From NCBI GenBank assembly GCA_964515755.1, contig CAZEVK010000019.1:1-29437 (forward strand): DNA of 29,437 bases, read 5' to 3'. Origin of the DNA: JAGVLN01 sp964515755 (lineage in GTDB: Bacteria; Pseudomonadota; Alphaproteobacteria; Rickettsiales; JABSSG01). Made by a program: the position numbers and the translations under genes. The notes under the pieces were generated by a model. It saw only the letters and a program-made list of their open reading frames with translations. It made no database searches and was not told where the DNA came from. This document shows, piece after piece, positions 16,275-24,622 of this stretch (position 1 is the first letter of the stretch; each line of letters starts with the position of its first letter).

Positions 16275-17233
16275 ACAAATGCTCCTACTTCATTTTTGAT
16301 TGTAGTTTGTGTTATACTTATACATTTTAATCCAGCCTTTTTTATTTCCTGTTTTATGAAACTTTCAGTATAACAGAAATTTTCAAAGTTTTTATTTAAA
16401 TTTACTTCTGAATTTTCTTTTAAAGATTTTTCTACAGTAAATGCTACGAATCCATGATTATTTAGAATATTTTTTATTTCTTTTAAAGTAGAGAAAAGCG
16501 AACTTTCAAAGTGTATAGAAAGGCCTGCGATAATTAGGTCAAATTTATTTTTAGTCTTTGTTAAAAACGAATAATAATTCTGATGAATTAGTTTTTTATA
16601 GATTGGTTTATTTAATTTTTGAATTTTAGAAGCTATATTTAACATATTTTCTGAAAGATCTACGCCATATAAGTTATTAGTAGAGAAATTCTTTGCAATT
16701 AGCTTTCCACATTGCCCTGTGCCACAGCCAAGATCAAGAATAGAATAGATTCTTTTTTGATCTAGATGATTTGAAATTTGATTGATTAAGTCGTTTGCTG
16801 CAGTGTATCCGGTTTCTAAATTAAATTCACTGTCATATCTAGAAGCAGCGATATTAAAATAGTCTTCAATAATTGATGTTGGAATAAGTTTTATGTTGGT
16901 TTTATTTGTGATTATAGATAATAAGTATTCAGCTTCGGGAAAATCAGGTTTTAGTGCGAGTGCTTTTTTTAAAGTTAACAAGGCTTTTTCTTTTTGATCT
17001 CTAATAAATAAGCATTTTGCAAGTTGATATAAAGCATCTGTATGTTGTGGGTTTAAAAACAATACTATTCTAAAACGCAACTCGGCATCGCTCATATTAT
17101 TTAATCTTACATGATGTAATCCCAGAAGATAGTTAGTTTCAGCTAAATTTTTTAATTTGTTAATTTTATCATGAATATTTTCCACAAATTTATTAAAGTG
17201 CTGTTTTAATTTCTTTGTCATTGATATTTCCAT
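16256..17233 (-). CDS. TPR-domain SAM-dependent methyltransferase
   Basis: The first 110 residues of this 325-residue protein contain two tetratricopeptide repeats (about 35-100), a protein-interaction module. Residues about 125-260 form a class I methyltransferase domain: motif I is L166-D-L-G-C-G-T-G-Q-C-G, the ribose-binding acidic residue is Asp192 in G-V-D-L-S-E-N-M-L, and the motif IV region is F-D-L-I-I-A-G-L at 231-238. Such TPR-methyltransferase fusions are annotated as biotin-synthesis (BioC) or trans-aconitate-like, but the substrate cannot be read here. The start may be the fifth codon (ATG at 17221), which has GGAA before it; the first ATG lacks a ribosome site. It heads a minus-strand operon with mlaA and mlaC, overlapping mlaA by 19 bases. 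Confidence 0.85.
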   Translation of the reverse strand: MEISMTKKLKQHFNKFVENIHDKINKLKNLAETNYLLGLHHVRLNNMSDAELRFRIVLFLNPQHTDALYQLAKCLFIRDQKEKALLTLKKALALKPDFPEAEYLLSIITNKTNIKLIPTSIIEDYFNIAASRYDSEFNLETGYTAANDLINQISNHLDQKRIYSILDLGCGTGQCGKLIAKNFSTNNLYGVDLSENMLNIASKIQKLNKPIYKKLIHQNYYSFLTKTKNKFDLIIAGLSIHFESSLFSTLKEIKNILNNHGFVAFTVEKSLKENSEVNLNKNFENFCYTESFIKQEIKKAGLKCISITQTTIKNEVGAFVCICTK

Positions 17234-17268
17234 AAAAAGCCAATATTTTTTAAAATTATCTTTACATA

Positions 17269-17303
17269 AGTTATCTATATTGATTATAGCAGATTAGATA
17301 ACT
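17269..17303. repeat. Inverted repeat in the divergent methyltransferase/aminotransferase promoter region
   Basis: AGTTATCTA (17269-17277) and TAGATAACT (17295-17303) are perfect nine-base inverted arms separated by 17 bases. They sit in the 72-base space between the divergent genes. Between the arms, on the minus strand, lies a perfect TATAAT (17283-17288) that could be the -10 box for the methyltransferase-mla operon. This placement suggests a regulator site controlling one or both directions. Confidence 0.45.
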
Positions 17304-17332
17304 AATTGAATATTGAAAATAAGGAGTTGTCA

Positions 17333-18532
17333 ATGTCTCTAATCGCTAAACGTCTATCTAATATTAAACCTTCACCCACTTTGTTATTATCTGCGAAAGC
17401 AAGTGAGCTGAAAAACAAAGGTATTGATGTATTAAATATGACTGTAGGGGAGCCCGATTTTGATACGCCAGCTAATATTAAGAATGCAGCTACCAAGGCT
17501 ATTGAACAAGGTAAAACAAAGTATACAGCTGTTGATGGTATTACTGAATTAAAAGAAGCTATTTGTAAAAAATTTAAACGTGAGAATAATCTAGATTTTA
17601 CCACTTCACAGATTACTATTGGCAATGGTGGAAAGCAAGTTATTTATAATTGTATGATGGCAACATTAAATCCTGGTGACGAGGTTATAGTTCCTGCCCC
17701 ATATTGGGTTTCATATCCAGAGATAGTAACAATTTCTGAAGGAATGCCGATAATCGTATCCTGTGGAGAAGATATGAATTTTAAGTTGACTCCAGAAATA
17801 CTTGAAAGTGTGATTACTAATAAAACCAAATGGTTGATTTTTAACTCTCCAAGCAATCCGACTGGTGAGGTGTATAGCGAAGAAGAATTGAAAAGACTTG
17901 CAGAGGTTTTAAGAAAATATCCCCAAGTTAATATTTTGTCTGATGATATTTACGAGCATATTACTTATGATCAAAAGTTTTTTACAATTGCCGAAGTTGC
18001 ACCAGACATTAGAGATAGAATTTTTACTGTAAATGGTGTTTCAAAGTCTTATGCAATGACAGGATGGCGTATAGGGTACGGTGCTGGTATAGAAAGTCTT
18101 ATTAAAGCAATAGCTGTTATACAATCGCAAAGTACATCTAATCCCTGTAGTATAAGTCAATATGCAGCATTAGAAGCAATAAATGGTCCTCAAAATTTTA
18201 TTAAAATCAATAGAGATCTTTTTAAGTATAAGCGTGATATTGTAGTATCTATGTTGAATATGATTGATGGTGTTAAATTTAATGTACCTGGTGGTGCATT
18301 CTATTTATTTGCAAACTGTCAAAACTTTATTGGTAAAAAAACTTCTAAAGGATTCGTAATAAATAATGATAATGATTTCTGTGAGTACTTATTGACTGAT
18401 GCTTTAGTTGCTTTGGTTCCAGGGAGTGCTTTTGGTTTAGATGGTTTCTTTAGAATCTCATATGCTACTTCAGAAGCTGCGATTAAAGAAGCTATGACTA
18501 GAATAAAAAAGGCTTGCGATAGCTTGTCTTAA
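17333..18532 (+). CDS. aatA: Aspartate aminotransferase (class I PLP enzyme)
   Basis: This enzyme moves amino groups between aspartate and 2-oxoglutarate, linking the TCA cycle to amino acids, in the cytoplasm. The 399-residue protein is of the bacterial type Ib size. The PLP-binding lysine is Lys238 in N-G-V-S-K-S-Y-A-M-T-G-W-R. The pyridine-contacting Asp is in S203-D-D-I-Y, Asn175 is in the N-S-P-S-N-P-T-G motif, and the substrate-carboxylate Arg374 is in F-F-R-I-S-Y-A. I chose ATG at 17333 because AAGGAG lies six bases before it; an in-frame TTG nine codons upstream lacks such a site. Type Ib enzymes can also accept prephenate, which cannot be excluded. tolB follows 50 bases later. Confidence 0.93.
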   Translation: MSLIAKRLSNIKPSPTLLLSAKASELKNKGIDVLNMTVGEPDFDTPANIKNAATKAIEQGKTKYTAVDGITELKEAICKKFKRENNLDFTTSQITIGNGGKQVIYNCMMATLNPGDEVIVPAPYWVSYPEIVTISEGMPIIVSCGEDMNFKLTPEILESVITNKTKWLIFNSPSNPTGEVYSEEELKRLAEVLRKYPQVNILSDDIYEHITYDQKFFTIAEVAPDIRDRIFTVNGVSKSYAMTGWRIGYGAGIESLIKAIAVIQSQSTSNPCSISQYAALEAINGPQNFIKINRDLFKYKRDIVVSMLNMIDGVKFNVPGGAFYLFANCQNFIGKKTSKGFVINNDNDFCEYLLTDALVALVPGSAFGLDGFFRISYATSEAAIKEAMTRIKKACDSLS

Positions 18533-18581
18533 TGAATATTATAATGTTGACATAAAGTCATAAATTCTGGAGATCAGTATA

Positions 18582-19898
18582 ATGATTAAAATATTTTCTA
18601 AGTTTATAGTTTTAATATTTGCTTCTGTAAATGCTTTTGCTTTGACTCACATTGATATAACTCGAGGGAATATTGAGCCAGTTCCTATAGCCATCACTGA
18701 TTTTCGTGCATCAAGTAATCAGGGCAAAAAACTTAGTGAAAATATTATTGAAGTTATTACTCAAGATTTACAAAATTCTGGTTTATTTAGAGTCATAAAT
18801 AAAAAAGCATACATAGAGAATATAATTGGTGTGGACTCTATACCAAAGTTTTCTGCATGGAGGCAAATTAATGCTGCTTCTTTAATCAATGGCTCTGTTG
18901 ATGCTAATCATGGAAAGTTAAAGGTATCATTTAGGATATGGGATCCATTTTCTGAAAAGCAAATTGGTGGCGCAGTTTTTGAAGTCAAAACTGATTCTTG
19001 GCGTCGTGCTGCTCATAAAATTTCTGATGAGATCTATAAAAGATTGACTGGAGAAGATGGTTACTTTGATTCTAAAGTAGTGTATGTTTCAGTCAATGGT
19101 CCTGCCAATAAAAGAGTAAAGCGTTTAGCAGTAATGGATCAAGATGGAGCTAATCATCATTATTTAAGTGATGGGAAACATTTAGTTCTTACACCTAGAT
19201 TTTCACCTGATGCTCGACATTTCATGTATTTGTCTTACGAAGACCCTAGAAAGCCAAGAGTAAGAGTAATGGATTTGGATACACAACGTACTCATTCACT
19301 TGGCTCATTTCCAGGTATGTCTTTTGCACCACGCTATACTAGCGACGGTAAGGATGCATTACTTTCCGCTGCGGTCAATGGTGTAAGCAATATTTATTTC
19401 CTTGATCTACATACATTAAAGCAAACTCAATTAACATTCTGTAATTCTATTTGTACATCACCATCACCTTCACCAGATAATAGTAAGATAGTTTTTAACT
19501 CAGACATGGGTGGCGGACGTCATCTTTATGTAATGAATGCTGATGGAAGCGGGATTAAGCGTATAAGTTTTGGGACAGGTCATTACACTAGTCCTGTTTG
19601 GTCTCCCCGTGGAGATTTGATAGCATTTACCAAAGCTGTTCCGGGAAGAGGTTTTTATATAGGCTTAATGAAGCCGGATGGATCTGGTGAAAGAATTATT
19701 GCAAGAGGTTGGATAGTTGAAGGTCCTACCTGGTCACCTAATGGTCGTGTGATTATGTTTGAAAAAGGAGAGAGGCCTAAAGGTAAGGATTCAAGCCATA
19801 CAAAATTATATGCTATAGATATTACTGGTTATAATGAGCGAAAAATTAATACACCGTTGGAAGCAACTGATGCTTCGTGGTCACCTTTATTAAATTAA
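18582..19898 (+). CDS. tolB: Tol-Pal system periplasmic protein TolB
   Basis: TolB is the periplasmic propeller that links the inner-membrane TolQRA motor to the Pal lipoprotein and so tightens the outer membrane during division. The 438-residue protein has a signal peptide (about 1-20, ending A-F-A), an N-terminal TolB domain with P33-V-P-I-A-I-T-D-F and D-L-Q-N-S-G-L-F, and then a six-bladed beta-propeller built of PD40 repeats, each marked by S/P-P-D-x-x-x-F/I-x-F (for example F-S-P-D-A-R-H near 205, S-P-S-P-D-N-S near 300). GGAG precedes ATG. It is followed by pal and cpoB on the same strand; tolQRA are not in the window. Confidence 0.96.
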   Translation: MIKIFSKFIVLIFASVNAFALTHIDITRGNIEPVPIAITDFRASSNQGKKLSENIIEVITQDLQNSGLFRVINKKAYIENIIGVDSIPKFSAWRQINAASLINGSVDANHGKLKVSFRIWDPFSEKQIGGAVFEVKTDSWRRAAHKISDEIYKRLTGEDGYFDSKVVYVSVNGPANKRVKRLAVMDQDGANHHYLSDGKHLVLTPRFSPDARHFMYLSYEDPRKPRVRVMDLDTQRTHSLGSFPGMSFAPRYTSDGKDALLSAAVNGVSNIYFLDLHTLKQTQLTFCNSICTSPSPSPDNSKIVFNSDMGGGRHLYVMNADGSGIKRISFGTGHYTSPVWSPRGDLIAFTKAVPGRGFYIGLMKPDGSGERIIARGWIVEGPTWSPNGRVIMFEKGERPKGKDSSHTKLYAIDITGYNERKINTPLEATDASWSPLLN

Positions 19899-19937
19899 TA
19901 TTTTGCTTTTTAAAAATTGCGATTTATAATTCTCTAG

Positions 19938-19967
19938 AAACTACTTTTCGTTTTAGGAAAGTAGTTT
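19938..19967 (+). promoter_or_regulatory. Stable hairpin between tolB and pal
   Basis: AAACTACTTTTC (19938-19949) pairs with GGAAAGTAGTTT (19956-19967) over 12 bases with one T-G pair, closing a six-base loop. It lies 39 bases after the tolB stop and 26 before the pal start. No T-run follows, so a classic terminator is unlikely. An RNA-processing or stabilising element that sets the tolB-to-pal ratio is a reasonable inference. Confidence 0.5.
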
Positions 19968-19993
19968 ATAACTTTAAAATTAAGAGGTCTAAA

Positions 19994-20431
19994 ATGTTCA
20001 AAAAATTAATATGTGTAGTTTTCATAATGCTTTCAGCAGCTGCATGTTCTAGTACGCGTCATGGGAAAGTAGAGCCAGGTACTCAATCCGATCTAGAAGC
20101 TAACGTCGGAGATTATGTTTTATTCTCATTTGATAGTTCTTCACTTGAATATGAAGCTAATGAAACTCTTGCAAAACAAGTTGATTGGCTAAAAAAATAT
20201 TCTTTTGTTAATGTGATTATTGAAGGTCGTTGCGATGAAAGAGGTACTCGTGAGTATAACTTAGCGCTTGGTGAAAGAAGAGCTAATTCAGCAAAGCAGT
20301 TTTTGATTTCTTCAGGCATTAGCCCTTCTCGTATTAAAACTATTTCATATGGTAAAGAACGCCCAATAGTTATGGGTAGCGATGAATATGCTTGGAAAGA
20401 AAATCGTAGAGCAAGTACAGTTGTAGATTAA
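19994..20431 (+). CDS. pal: Peptidoglycan-associated lipoprotein Pal
   Basis: Pal is an outer-membrane lipoprotein that holds peptidoglycan and binds TolB. The 145-residue protein starts with a lipoprotein signal peptide and the lipobox A-A-A-C at Cys18. An OmpA-type peptidoglycan-binding domain follows, with F-x-F-D-S-S at about 45-50 and the hallmark I-E-G-R-C-D-E-R-G-T-R-E-Y-N-L-A-L-G-E-R-R-A (from about residue 75), which contacts meso-diaminopimelate. I chose ATG at 19994: the frame is open further upstream, but that would place the signal peptide internally and run through the tolB-pal hairpin. GAGG precedes this start. Its presence implies some peptidoglycan in this organism. Confidence 0.96.
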   Translation: MFKKLICVVFIMLSAAACSSTRHGKVEPGTQSDLEANVGDYVLFSFDSSSLEYEANETLAKQVDWLKKYSFVNVIIEGRCDERGTREYNLALGERRANSAKQFLISSGISPSRIKTISYGKERPIVMGSDEYAWKENRRASTVVD

Positions 20432-20453
20432 TTTTTATAACTAAGGTTTAAAC

Positions 20454-21242
20454 ATGATAAAAAGATGCATGGTTTTATGTGTATTACTCTTTGGTTTTAG
20501 TGCTTATGCGACAACAGGTAATGAACGTTTGTTAGACAAGATAGATAGACTTGAAAATCAAATTTTATTATTAGAAAAAAAGGTTGTAGATTTAAAGCGT
20601 GAGCAAATAGATCAGATTAGTTCCGCATCTAATAATGCATCTTTACATTCCAGATTACTTGCTCTTGAGGAGAAGATGCGAGAGCTTAATGGGAAATTTG
20701 AATATTCAGATCATACTTTCCAACAAGTCCTAGAACGGATGCGTAAATTGTCTGCGGATATTGATTATCGTTTTAGGCAATTGGAACAAGGTCGTACAAA
20801 TAATAAGTCACAGGCCACGACTAATTCTTCCATAAGTTCATTGCAAGCTGAAAATAATCCACAAAATGATAACTCTCTTAGTAAATATCAAGAGATGATC
20901 AACAATGGTCAGTACAGTAAGGCAGTTATTGCTTTAGAAAGCTACGTCAGTAATAGCAAAAATAATCTAATAGGCGAAGCGTATTATCTAATAGGCACTG
21001 CATATTCAAAACAGAAGCTTTATGATAAGGCTGCTATTAATTACCTTAAGGGTTATAAAAATTATCCAAATAATTCTAAGGCAGCAGATAGTTTATTGGA
21101 TTTAGCAAATGCACTCTCTAAGCTTAATAAAGTAACAAAAGCTTGCGCTATTTTAAATAAGCTAGAAATAGAATATCCTAGTCGTGATTCAATAAATAAA
21201 CAAAAAACTGTAGATTTAGTTAGTAGATTAGCCTGTAATTAG
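20454..21242 (+). CDS. cpoB: Cell division coordinator CpoB (YbgF)
   Basis: CpoB is a periplasmic partner of the Tol system that, in E. coli, links peptidoglycan synthesis by PBP1B to outer-membrane constriction. The 262-residue protein has a signal peptide (about 1-20, ending A-Y-A), a long coiled coil (about 23-115, heptad-like E/K/L pattern) that trimerises the protein, a polar Asn/Ser-rich linker (about 118-142) and a C-terminal TPR domain (about 143-262) with Y-Q-E-M-I-N-N-G-Q-Y and G-E-A-Y-Y-L-I-G-T-A-Y. This is the normal architecture and gene position (22 bases after pal). Confidence 0.92.
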   Translation: MIKRCMVLCVLLFGFSAYATTGNERLLDKIDRLENQILLLEKKVVDLKREQIDQISSASNNASLHSRLLALEEKMRELNGKFEYSDHTFQQVLERMRKLSADIDYRFRQLEQGRTNNKSQATTNSSISSLQAENNPQNDNSLSKYQEMINNGQYSKAVIALESYVSNSKNNLIGEAYYLIGTAYSKQKLYDKAAINYLKGYKNYPNNSKAADSLLDLANALSKLNKVTKACAILNKLEIEYPSRDSINKQKTVDLVSRLACN

Positions 21243-21299
21243 TATAGATTAATACTTGCTTTAGTCAGTAGTGAGTAAATTTTTAAAGTGGTTTACATA

Positions 21300-21329
21300 T
21301 TGAACTTTACTTATATTGAGAAATAATAT
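21300..21329 (+). promoter_or_regulatory. Candidate promoter of tRNA-Asp
   Basis: TTGAAC (21300-21305) and TAATAT (21324-21329) are 18 bases apart, ending about 35 bases before the mature tRNA. Both boxes are imperfect. Confidence 0.3.
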
Positions 21330-21363
21330 AAAAAATATGTTCTGCTACAAAGCTTAAAATTAA

Positions 21364-21440
21364 GGGGGTGTAGCTCAGTTGGTTAGAGCGCCTGCCTGTC
21401 ACGCAGGAGGCCGTGGGTTCAAGTCCCATCACTCCCGCCA
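21364..21440 (+). tRNA. tRNA-Asp (anticodon GTC)
   Basis: This is a complete 77-base cloverleaf with encoded CCA. The acceptor stem GGGGGTG/CACTCCC has one G-T pair, the discriminator is G, the D-arm is GCTC...GAGC, the anticodon stem is CCTGC/GCAGG with loop CTGTCAC (anticodon GTC), and the T-arm is GTGGG-TTCAAGT-CCCAT. All identity features fit tRNA-Asp. Confidence 0.97.
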
Positions 21441-21537
21441 CTTAATTAATAGTAGTATAGCTTTTTTAATAGCTTTAAGTGAATATTACGCTTATTATTA
21501 TTTTCTTTTTTACCAAATCTATCTCACAGAGTTCTGT

Positions 21538-23598
21538 ATGAAAAACACTGAAATTCCTATTGCTCAGAGGATTACTCATAAAACTTTTGTTCACGGTCAA
21601 GAATTAGTTGACCAATATCATTGGTTACGTGATCAAAATTGGCCTGATATTAAAAATCAGAGAATTTTAGAATACCTTAAAATAGAGAATAATTATACCG
21701 AAAGTTATTTTAAACCTCTTAATAACTTAATAGATAAGATATATAATGAAATGCTTGGTAGGATTAAACTTTCTGATAGGTCTGTGCCAATAAAGCATAG
21801 CGATGGTTATTATTATTTCACAATTACAGAGGAAAAATTATCTTATCCAATTTACGCTCGTCAAATTAAAGATGGATCAGATGAAATAATTTTAGATCAG
21901 AATAAAGAGGCTGAAGGGTATAATTTCTTTAATATTGGCTCTATCTCAGTTAGCCCTAGTGGCAAACTTTTAGCTTTTTCTCAGGATATAAGTGGTGACG
22001 AACATTTTACAATTTTAGTTAAGAACTTATCAGAGAATAAGTTATTAAGCGAATCTATAACTAATGTAATTGGTGATATAGTATGGAATAAAATAGGTTC
22101 AGGATTCTATTATACAAAACTTGATGATAAGTGGCGTGCAAATAAAGTTTATTTTCATAGGCTTGGTGATACGCAAGAACTAGAGCAATTAATACTAGAA
22201 GAGTTAGATCCGGTTTTTAGTTTGGATATTAGTAAATCGTCAAGTGAAGAATATATTTTTATTACTTCTAGTAGTAGTACAAGTACAGAAATTAGCTTCA
22301 TTAAGGCAGAGAATTTGTCTGATGATGCTTGTGTTATAATTCAAAGGAGAGAAGATCATTTATATGAAGTTGACCACATTAATGGAAATTTTTATATTTA
22401 TACAAATGATAAGGGTAAAAATTTTCGTTTAGTAAAAATAGCTGTAGATAAGTATTTAACTCATGATTTTATAGAATTAGTTCCGCATTCAGATGATATA
22501 TATTTGACTGATTTTTATCTTTATGCAGAGAAATTAGTAATAGTGACTAAAGAATTAGGATTGCCAAAAATTGCAATATTAAATTATGACTTAAGTGACA
22601 AAAAAGTAATTTCATTTTCTGATCCGTCATATACAGCTAGTGTTATTTATTCTTGTGTATCAGATAGTGGTATACTGATTAGTTATAGCTCATTAAATGC
22701 TCCTAATACTGTTTTTAAGTACATATTTGCACTTAAAGATTTAGTATCAATAAAAACTCAAGAAATACCTACCGGCTATGACAAAGATTTATATCAGTCT
22801 GAGAGGTTATTTGCAATTTCTAAGGATGGAGTAAATATACCTATATCTTTAGTTTATAAAAAAAGTTTATTTAAAAAAGATGGATCAAATCCTTTGTTTT
22901 TATACGGATATGGCTCTTATGGTATTGCTATATCTCCTGCGTTTAATACGAATGTGATTTCTCTTTTAAATGAAGGTTTTATTTATTCAATTGCCCACGT
23001 AAGAGGGGGTGATGATCTAGGTTTTAAATGGTATGAGTCTGCAAAGTTTTTAAACAAAAAAAGAACATTTGAAGATTTTATATCTGTTGCAGATTATTTA
23101 ATCGAAAACCTATATACTAAGCAAGACGAGATTGCAATTATGGGTGGTAGTGCCGGTGGTATGTTAGTGGGTGTGGCTATGAACGAACGACCAGAATTGT
23201 TTAAAATTGTTATTGCTGATGTGCCCTTTACTGATGTTTTAAATACCATGTTAGATGATACTTTGCCTCTTACTCCTGGAGAGTTTAAAGAATGGGGGAA
23301 CCCTAAAGAAAAAGAGTATTTTGATTACATTAAATCTTATTCTCCTTATGATAATATTAGGCAGCAAAACTATCCTACATTATATGTCTTGGCTGGACTA
23401 AATGATCCTAGAGTTACATATTGGGAACCAGCTAAGTTTGTAGCTAAACTTAGAGCTACTAAAACTGATAATAATACTTTATTATTGGAAACAGAAATGG
23501 AAGCTGGTCATCGTGGGAAGTCAGGTAGGTTTGATCGTCTCAAAGAAATTGCTAAAAAATATGCTTTTATTTTGCATGAATTTGCTATAAATAAATAG
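21538..23598 (+). CDS. ptrB: Oligopeptidase B (prolyl oligopeptidase family, S9A)
   Basis: This is a cytosolic serine peptidase that cuts short peptides after basic residues. The 686-residue protein is of family length. Residues about 75-400 form the beta-propeller lid and residues 410-686 the alpha/beta-hydrolase domain. The catalytic triad is visible: Ser538 in G-G-S-A-G-G, Asp623 in L-N-D-P-R-V and His658 in A-G-H-R-G-K-S-G-R. R489-G-G-D-D-L-G precedes the Ser as usual. I start at ATG 21538; the frame is open upstream only because it runs through tRNA-Asp. In an intracellular bacterium it probably recycles peptides imported from the host. The flavin reductase and dut follow on the same strand, 40 bases away. 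Confidence 0.94.
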   Translation: MKNTEIPIAQRITHKTFVHGQELVDQYHWLRDQNWPDIKNQRILEYLKIENNYTESYFKPLNNLIDKIYNEMLGRIKLSDRSVPIKHSDGYYYFTITEEKLSYPIYARQIKDGSDEIILDQNKEAEGYNFFNIGSISVSPSGKLLAFSQDISGDEHFTILVKNLSENKLLSESITNVIGDIVWNKIGSGFYYTKLDDKWRANKVYFHRLGDTQELEQLILEELDPVFSLDISKSSSEEYIFITSSSSTSTEISFIKAENLSDDACVIIQRREDHLYEVDHINGNFYIYTNDKGKNFRLVKIAVDKYLTHDFIELVPHSDDIYLTDFYLYAEKLVIVTKELGLPKIAILNYDLSDKKVISFSDPSYTASVIYSCVSDSGILISYSSLNAPNTVFKYIFALKDLVSIKTQEIPTGYDKDLYQSERLFAISKDGVNIPISLVYKKSLFKKDGSNPLFLYGYGSYGIAISPAFNTNVISLLNEGFIYSIAHVRGGDDLGFKWYESAKFLNKKRTFEDFISVADYLIENLYTKQDEIAIMGGSAGGMLVGVAMNERPELFKIVIADVPFTDVLNTMLDDTLPLTPGEFKEWGNPKEKEYFDYIKSYSPYDNIRQQNYPTLYVLAGLNDPRVTYWEPAKFVAKLRATKTDNNTLLLETEMEAGHRGKSGRFDRLKEIAKKYAFILHEFAINK

Positions 23599-23637
23599 TT
23601 AGGCTTTTATTAACAGTAAGGTTTGGAGAATTAAGAC

Positions 23638-24177
23638 ATGAATATTTTTTTAATGGCTGCATCATTGCGTAAGGATTCTGTTAATAAAAAACTTACTGAT
23701 TTATGTAATAAAATTCTTTCTGCTAATCATAAGATTGATTATCCTAATATTGAAGAGTTTGACGCACCTTTATATAATATGGATATACAAACTACCTCTG
23801 GTATTCCAGCAACTATAAATGATTTTGCAAAAAGAGTAACGAAAGCTCAAAAAATAATAATATCTTGTCCTGAATATAATTTTTCAATATCCGGAGTTCT
23901 TAAAAACTTAATTGACTGGGTATCTCGCATTCAGCCTATGCCGTGGAAAGGTGTGAAGATTTTATTGATGTCTGCTTCTCCGTCTATGGTAGGTGGTAAT
24001 CGTGGCTTATGGCATACCAGAGTGCCGCTTGAAGCGTGTGGATCTTTTGTTTATCCAGAAATGTTTTCTTTAGCCGATGCTTTTAAAGCTTTTGATCAAG
24101 ACGGTAGTTTAGTTGATAAAAAATTACAAAGTCGTTTAGATCAGTTGCTCAATGATTTTATCAATAATGATAAATAA
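23638..24177 (+). CDS. NAD(P)H-dependent FMN reductase (flavodoxin-like fold)
   Basis: This 179-residue protein belongs to the flavin-reductase/chromate-reductase family, small cytosolic flavoproteins that reduce FMN, quinones or metals with NAD(P)H. The FMN-phosphate loop is S9-L-R-K-D-S-V-N near the N-terminus. The flavin-contacting motif C77-P-E-Y-N-F-S-I-S-G-V-L-K-N-L-I-D-W is nearly canonical, and S112-A-S-P-S-M-V-G-G-N-R-G fits the second flavin loop. GGAG precedes ATG. The natural substrate is not known. Its end sits one base before the most likely dut start. Confidence 0.88.
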   Translation: MNIFLMAASLRKDSVNKKLTDLCNKILSANHKIDYPNIEEFDAPLYNMDIQTTSGIPATINDFAKRVTKAQKIIISCPEYNFSISGVLKNLIDWVSRIQPMPWKGVKILLMSASPSMVGGNRGLWHTRVPLEACGSFVYPEMFSLADAFKAFDQDGSLVDKKLQSRLDQLLNDFINNDK

Positions 24178-24178
24178 T

Positions 24179-24622
24179 ATGGAAGTAAAAATAACTAAAC
24201 AACAATCAGCTCATGATTTACCTTTACCAGAATATGCTACTGCGGAAAGTGCTGGTATGGATTTAATGGCTAATATTATTGAGCCGGTTTTATTAGCAAA
24301 AGGTGAGCGTAAGCTTATACCTACGGGCCTTGCTATACAGCTTCCTTCTGGTTATGAAGCGCAAATACGCCCAAGATCTGGGTTAGCAATTAAAAATGGT
24401 ATTACTGTTTTAAATACACCTGGTACTATTGATGCTGATTATCGTGGTGAAATTATGGTTGTGTTGATTAATTTATCAGATCATGATTTTCAGGTTGAAC
24501 GTGGTATGCGTATTGCACAAATGATTATTACTCCATTTACTCAAGCTAAATTAAAGTTGGTTGATTTTTTAGAAAATTCAGAACGTGGAGTTAAAGGATT
24601 TGGCTCTACTGGTGTAAAGTAA
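24179..24622 (+). CDS. dut: Deoxyuridine 5'-triphosphate nucleotidohydrolase (dUTPase)
   Basis: Dut hydrolyses dUTP to dUMP and pyrophosphate, keeping uracil out of DNA and supplying dUMP for thymidylate synthesis. The 147-residue trimeric-type protein shows all five motifs: A25-G-M-D-L (I), P65-R-S-G (II), G82-T-I-D85-A-D-Y-R-G (III, catalytic Asp), R111-I-A-Q (IV) and R136-G-V-K-G-F-G-S-T-G (V). Motif V has Lys where Gly is usual. In-frame ATGs also exist at 24152 and 24167, but they overlap the flavin reductase gene, while 24179 gives the normal family N-terminus (M-E-V-K-I) just after its stop. Confidence 0.95.
   Translation: MEVKITKQQSAHDLPLPEYATAESAGMDLMANIIEPVLLAKGERKLIPTGLAIQLPSGYEAQIRPRSGLAIKNGITVLNTPGTIDADYRGEIMVVLINLSDHDFQVERGMRIAQMIITPFTQAKLKLVDFLENSERGVKGFGSTGVK

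Noticed and set aside
18547..18583. TTGACA and TATAAT upstream of tolB as a promoter
   Set aside because: The boxes are 25 bases apart and TATAAT overlaps the tolB start codon, so they cannot form a working pair.
19877..19993. Longer N-terminus for Pal
   Set aside because: It overlaps tolB and would bury the lipoprotein signal peptide inside the protein.
21379..21537. Longer N-terminus for oligopeptidase B
   Set aside because: The open frame runs through the tRNA-Asp gene; family alignment begins at ATG 21538.
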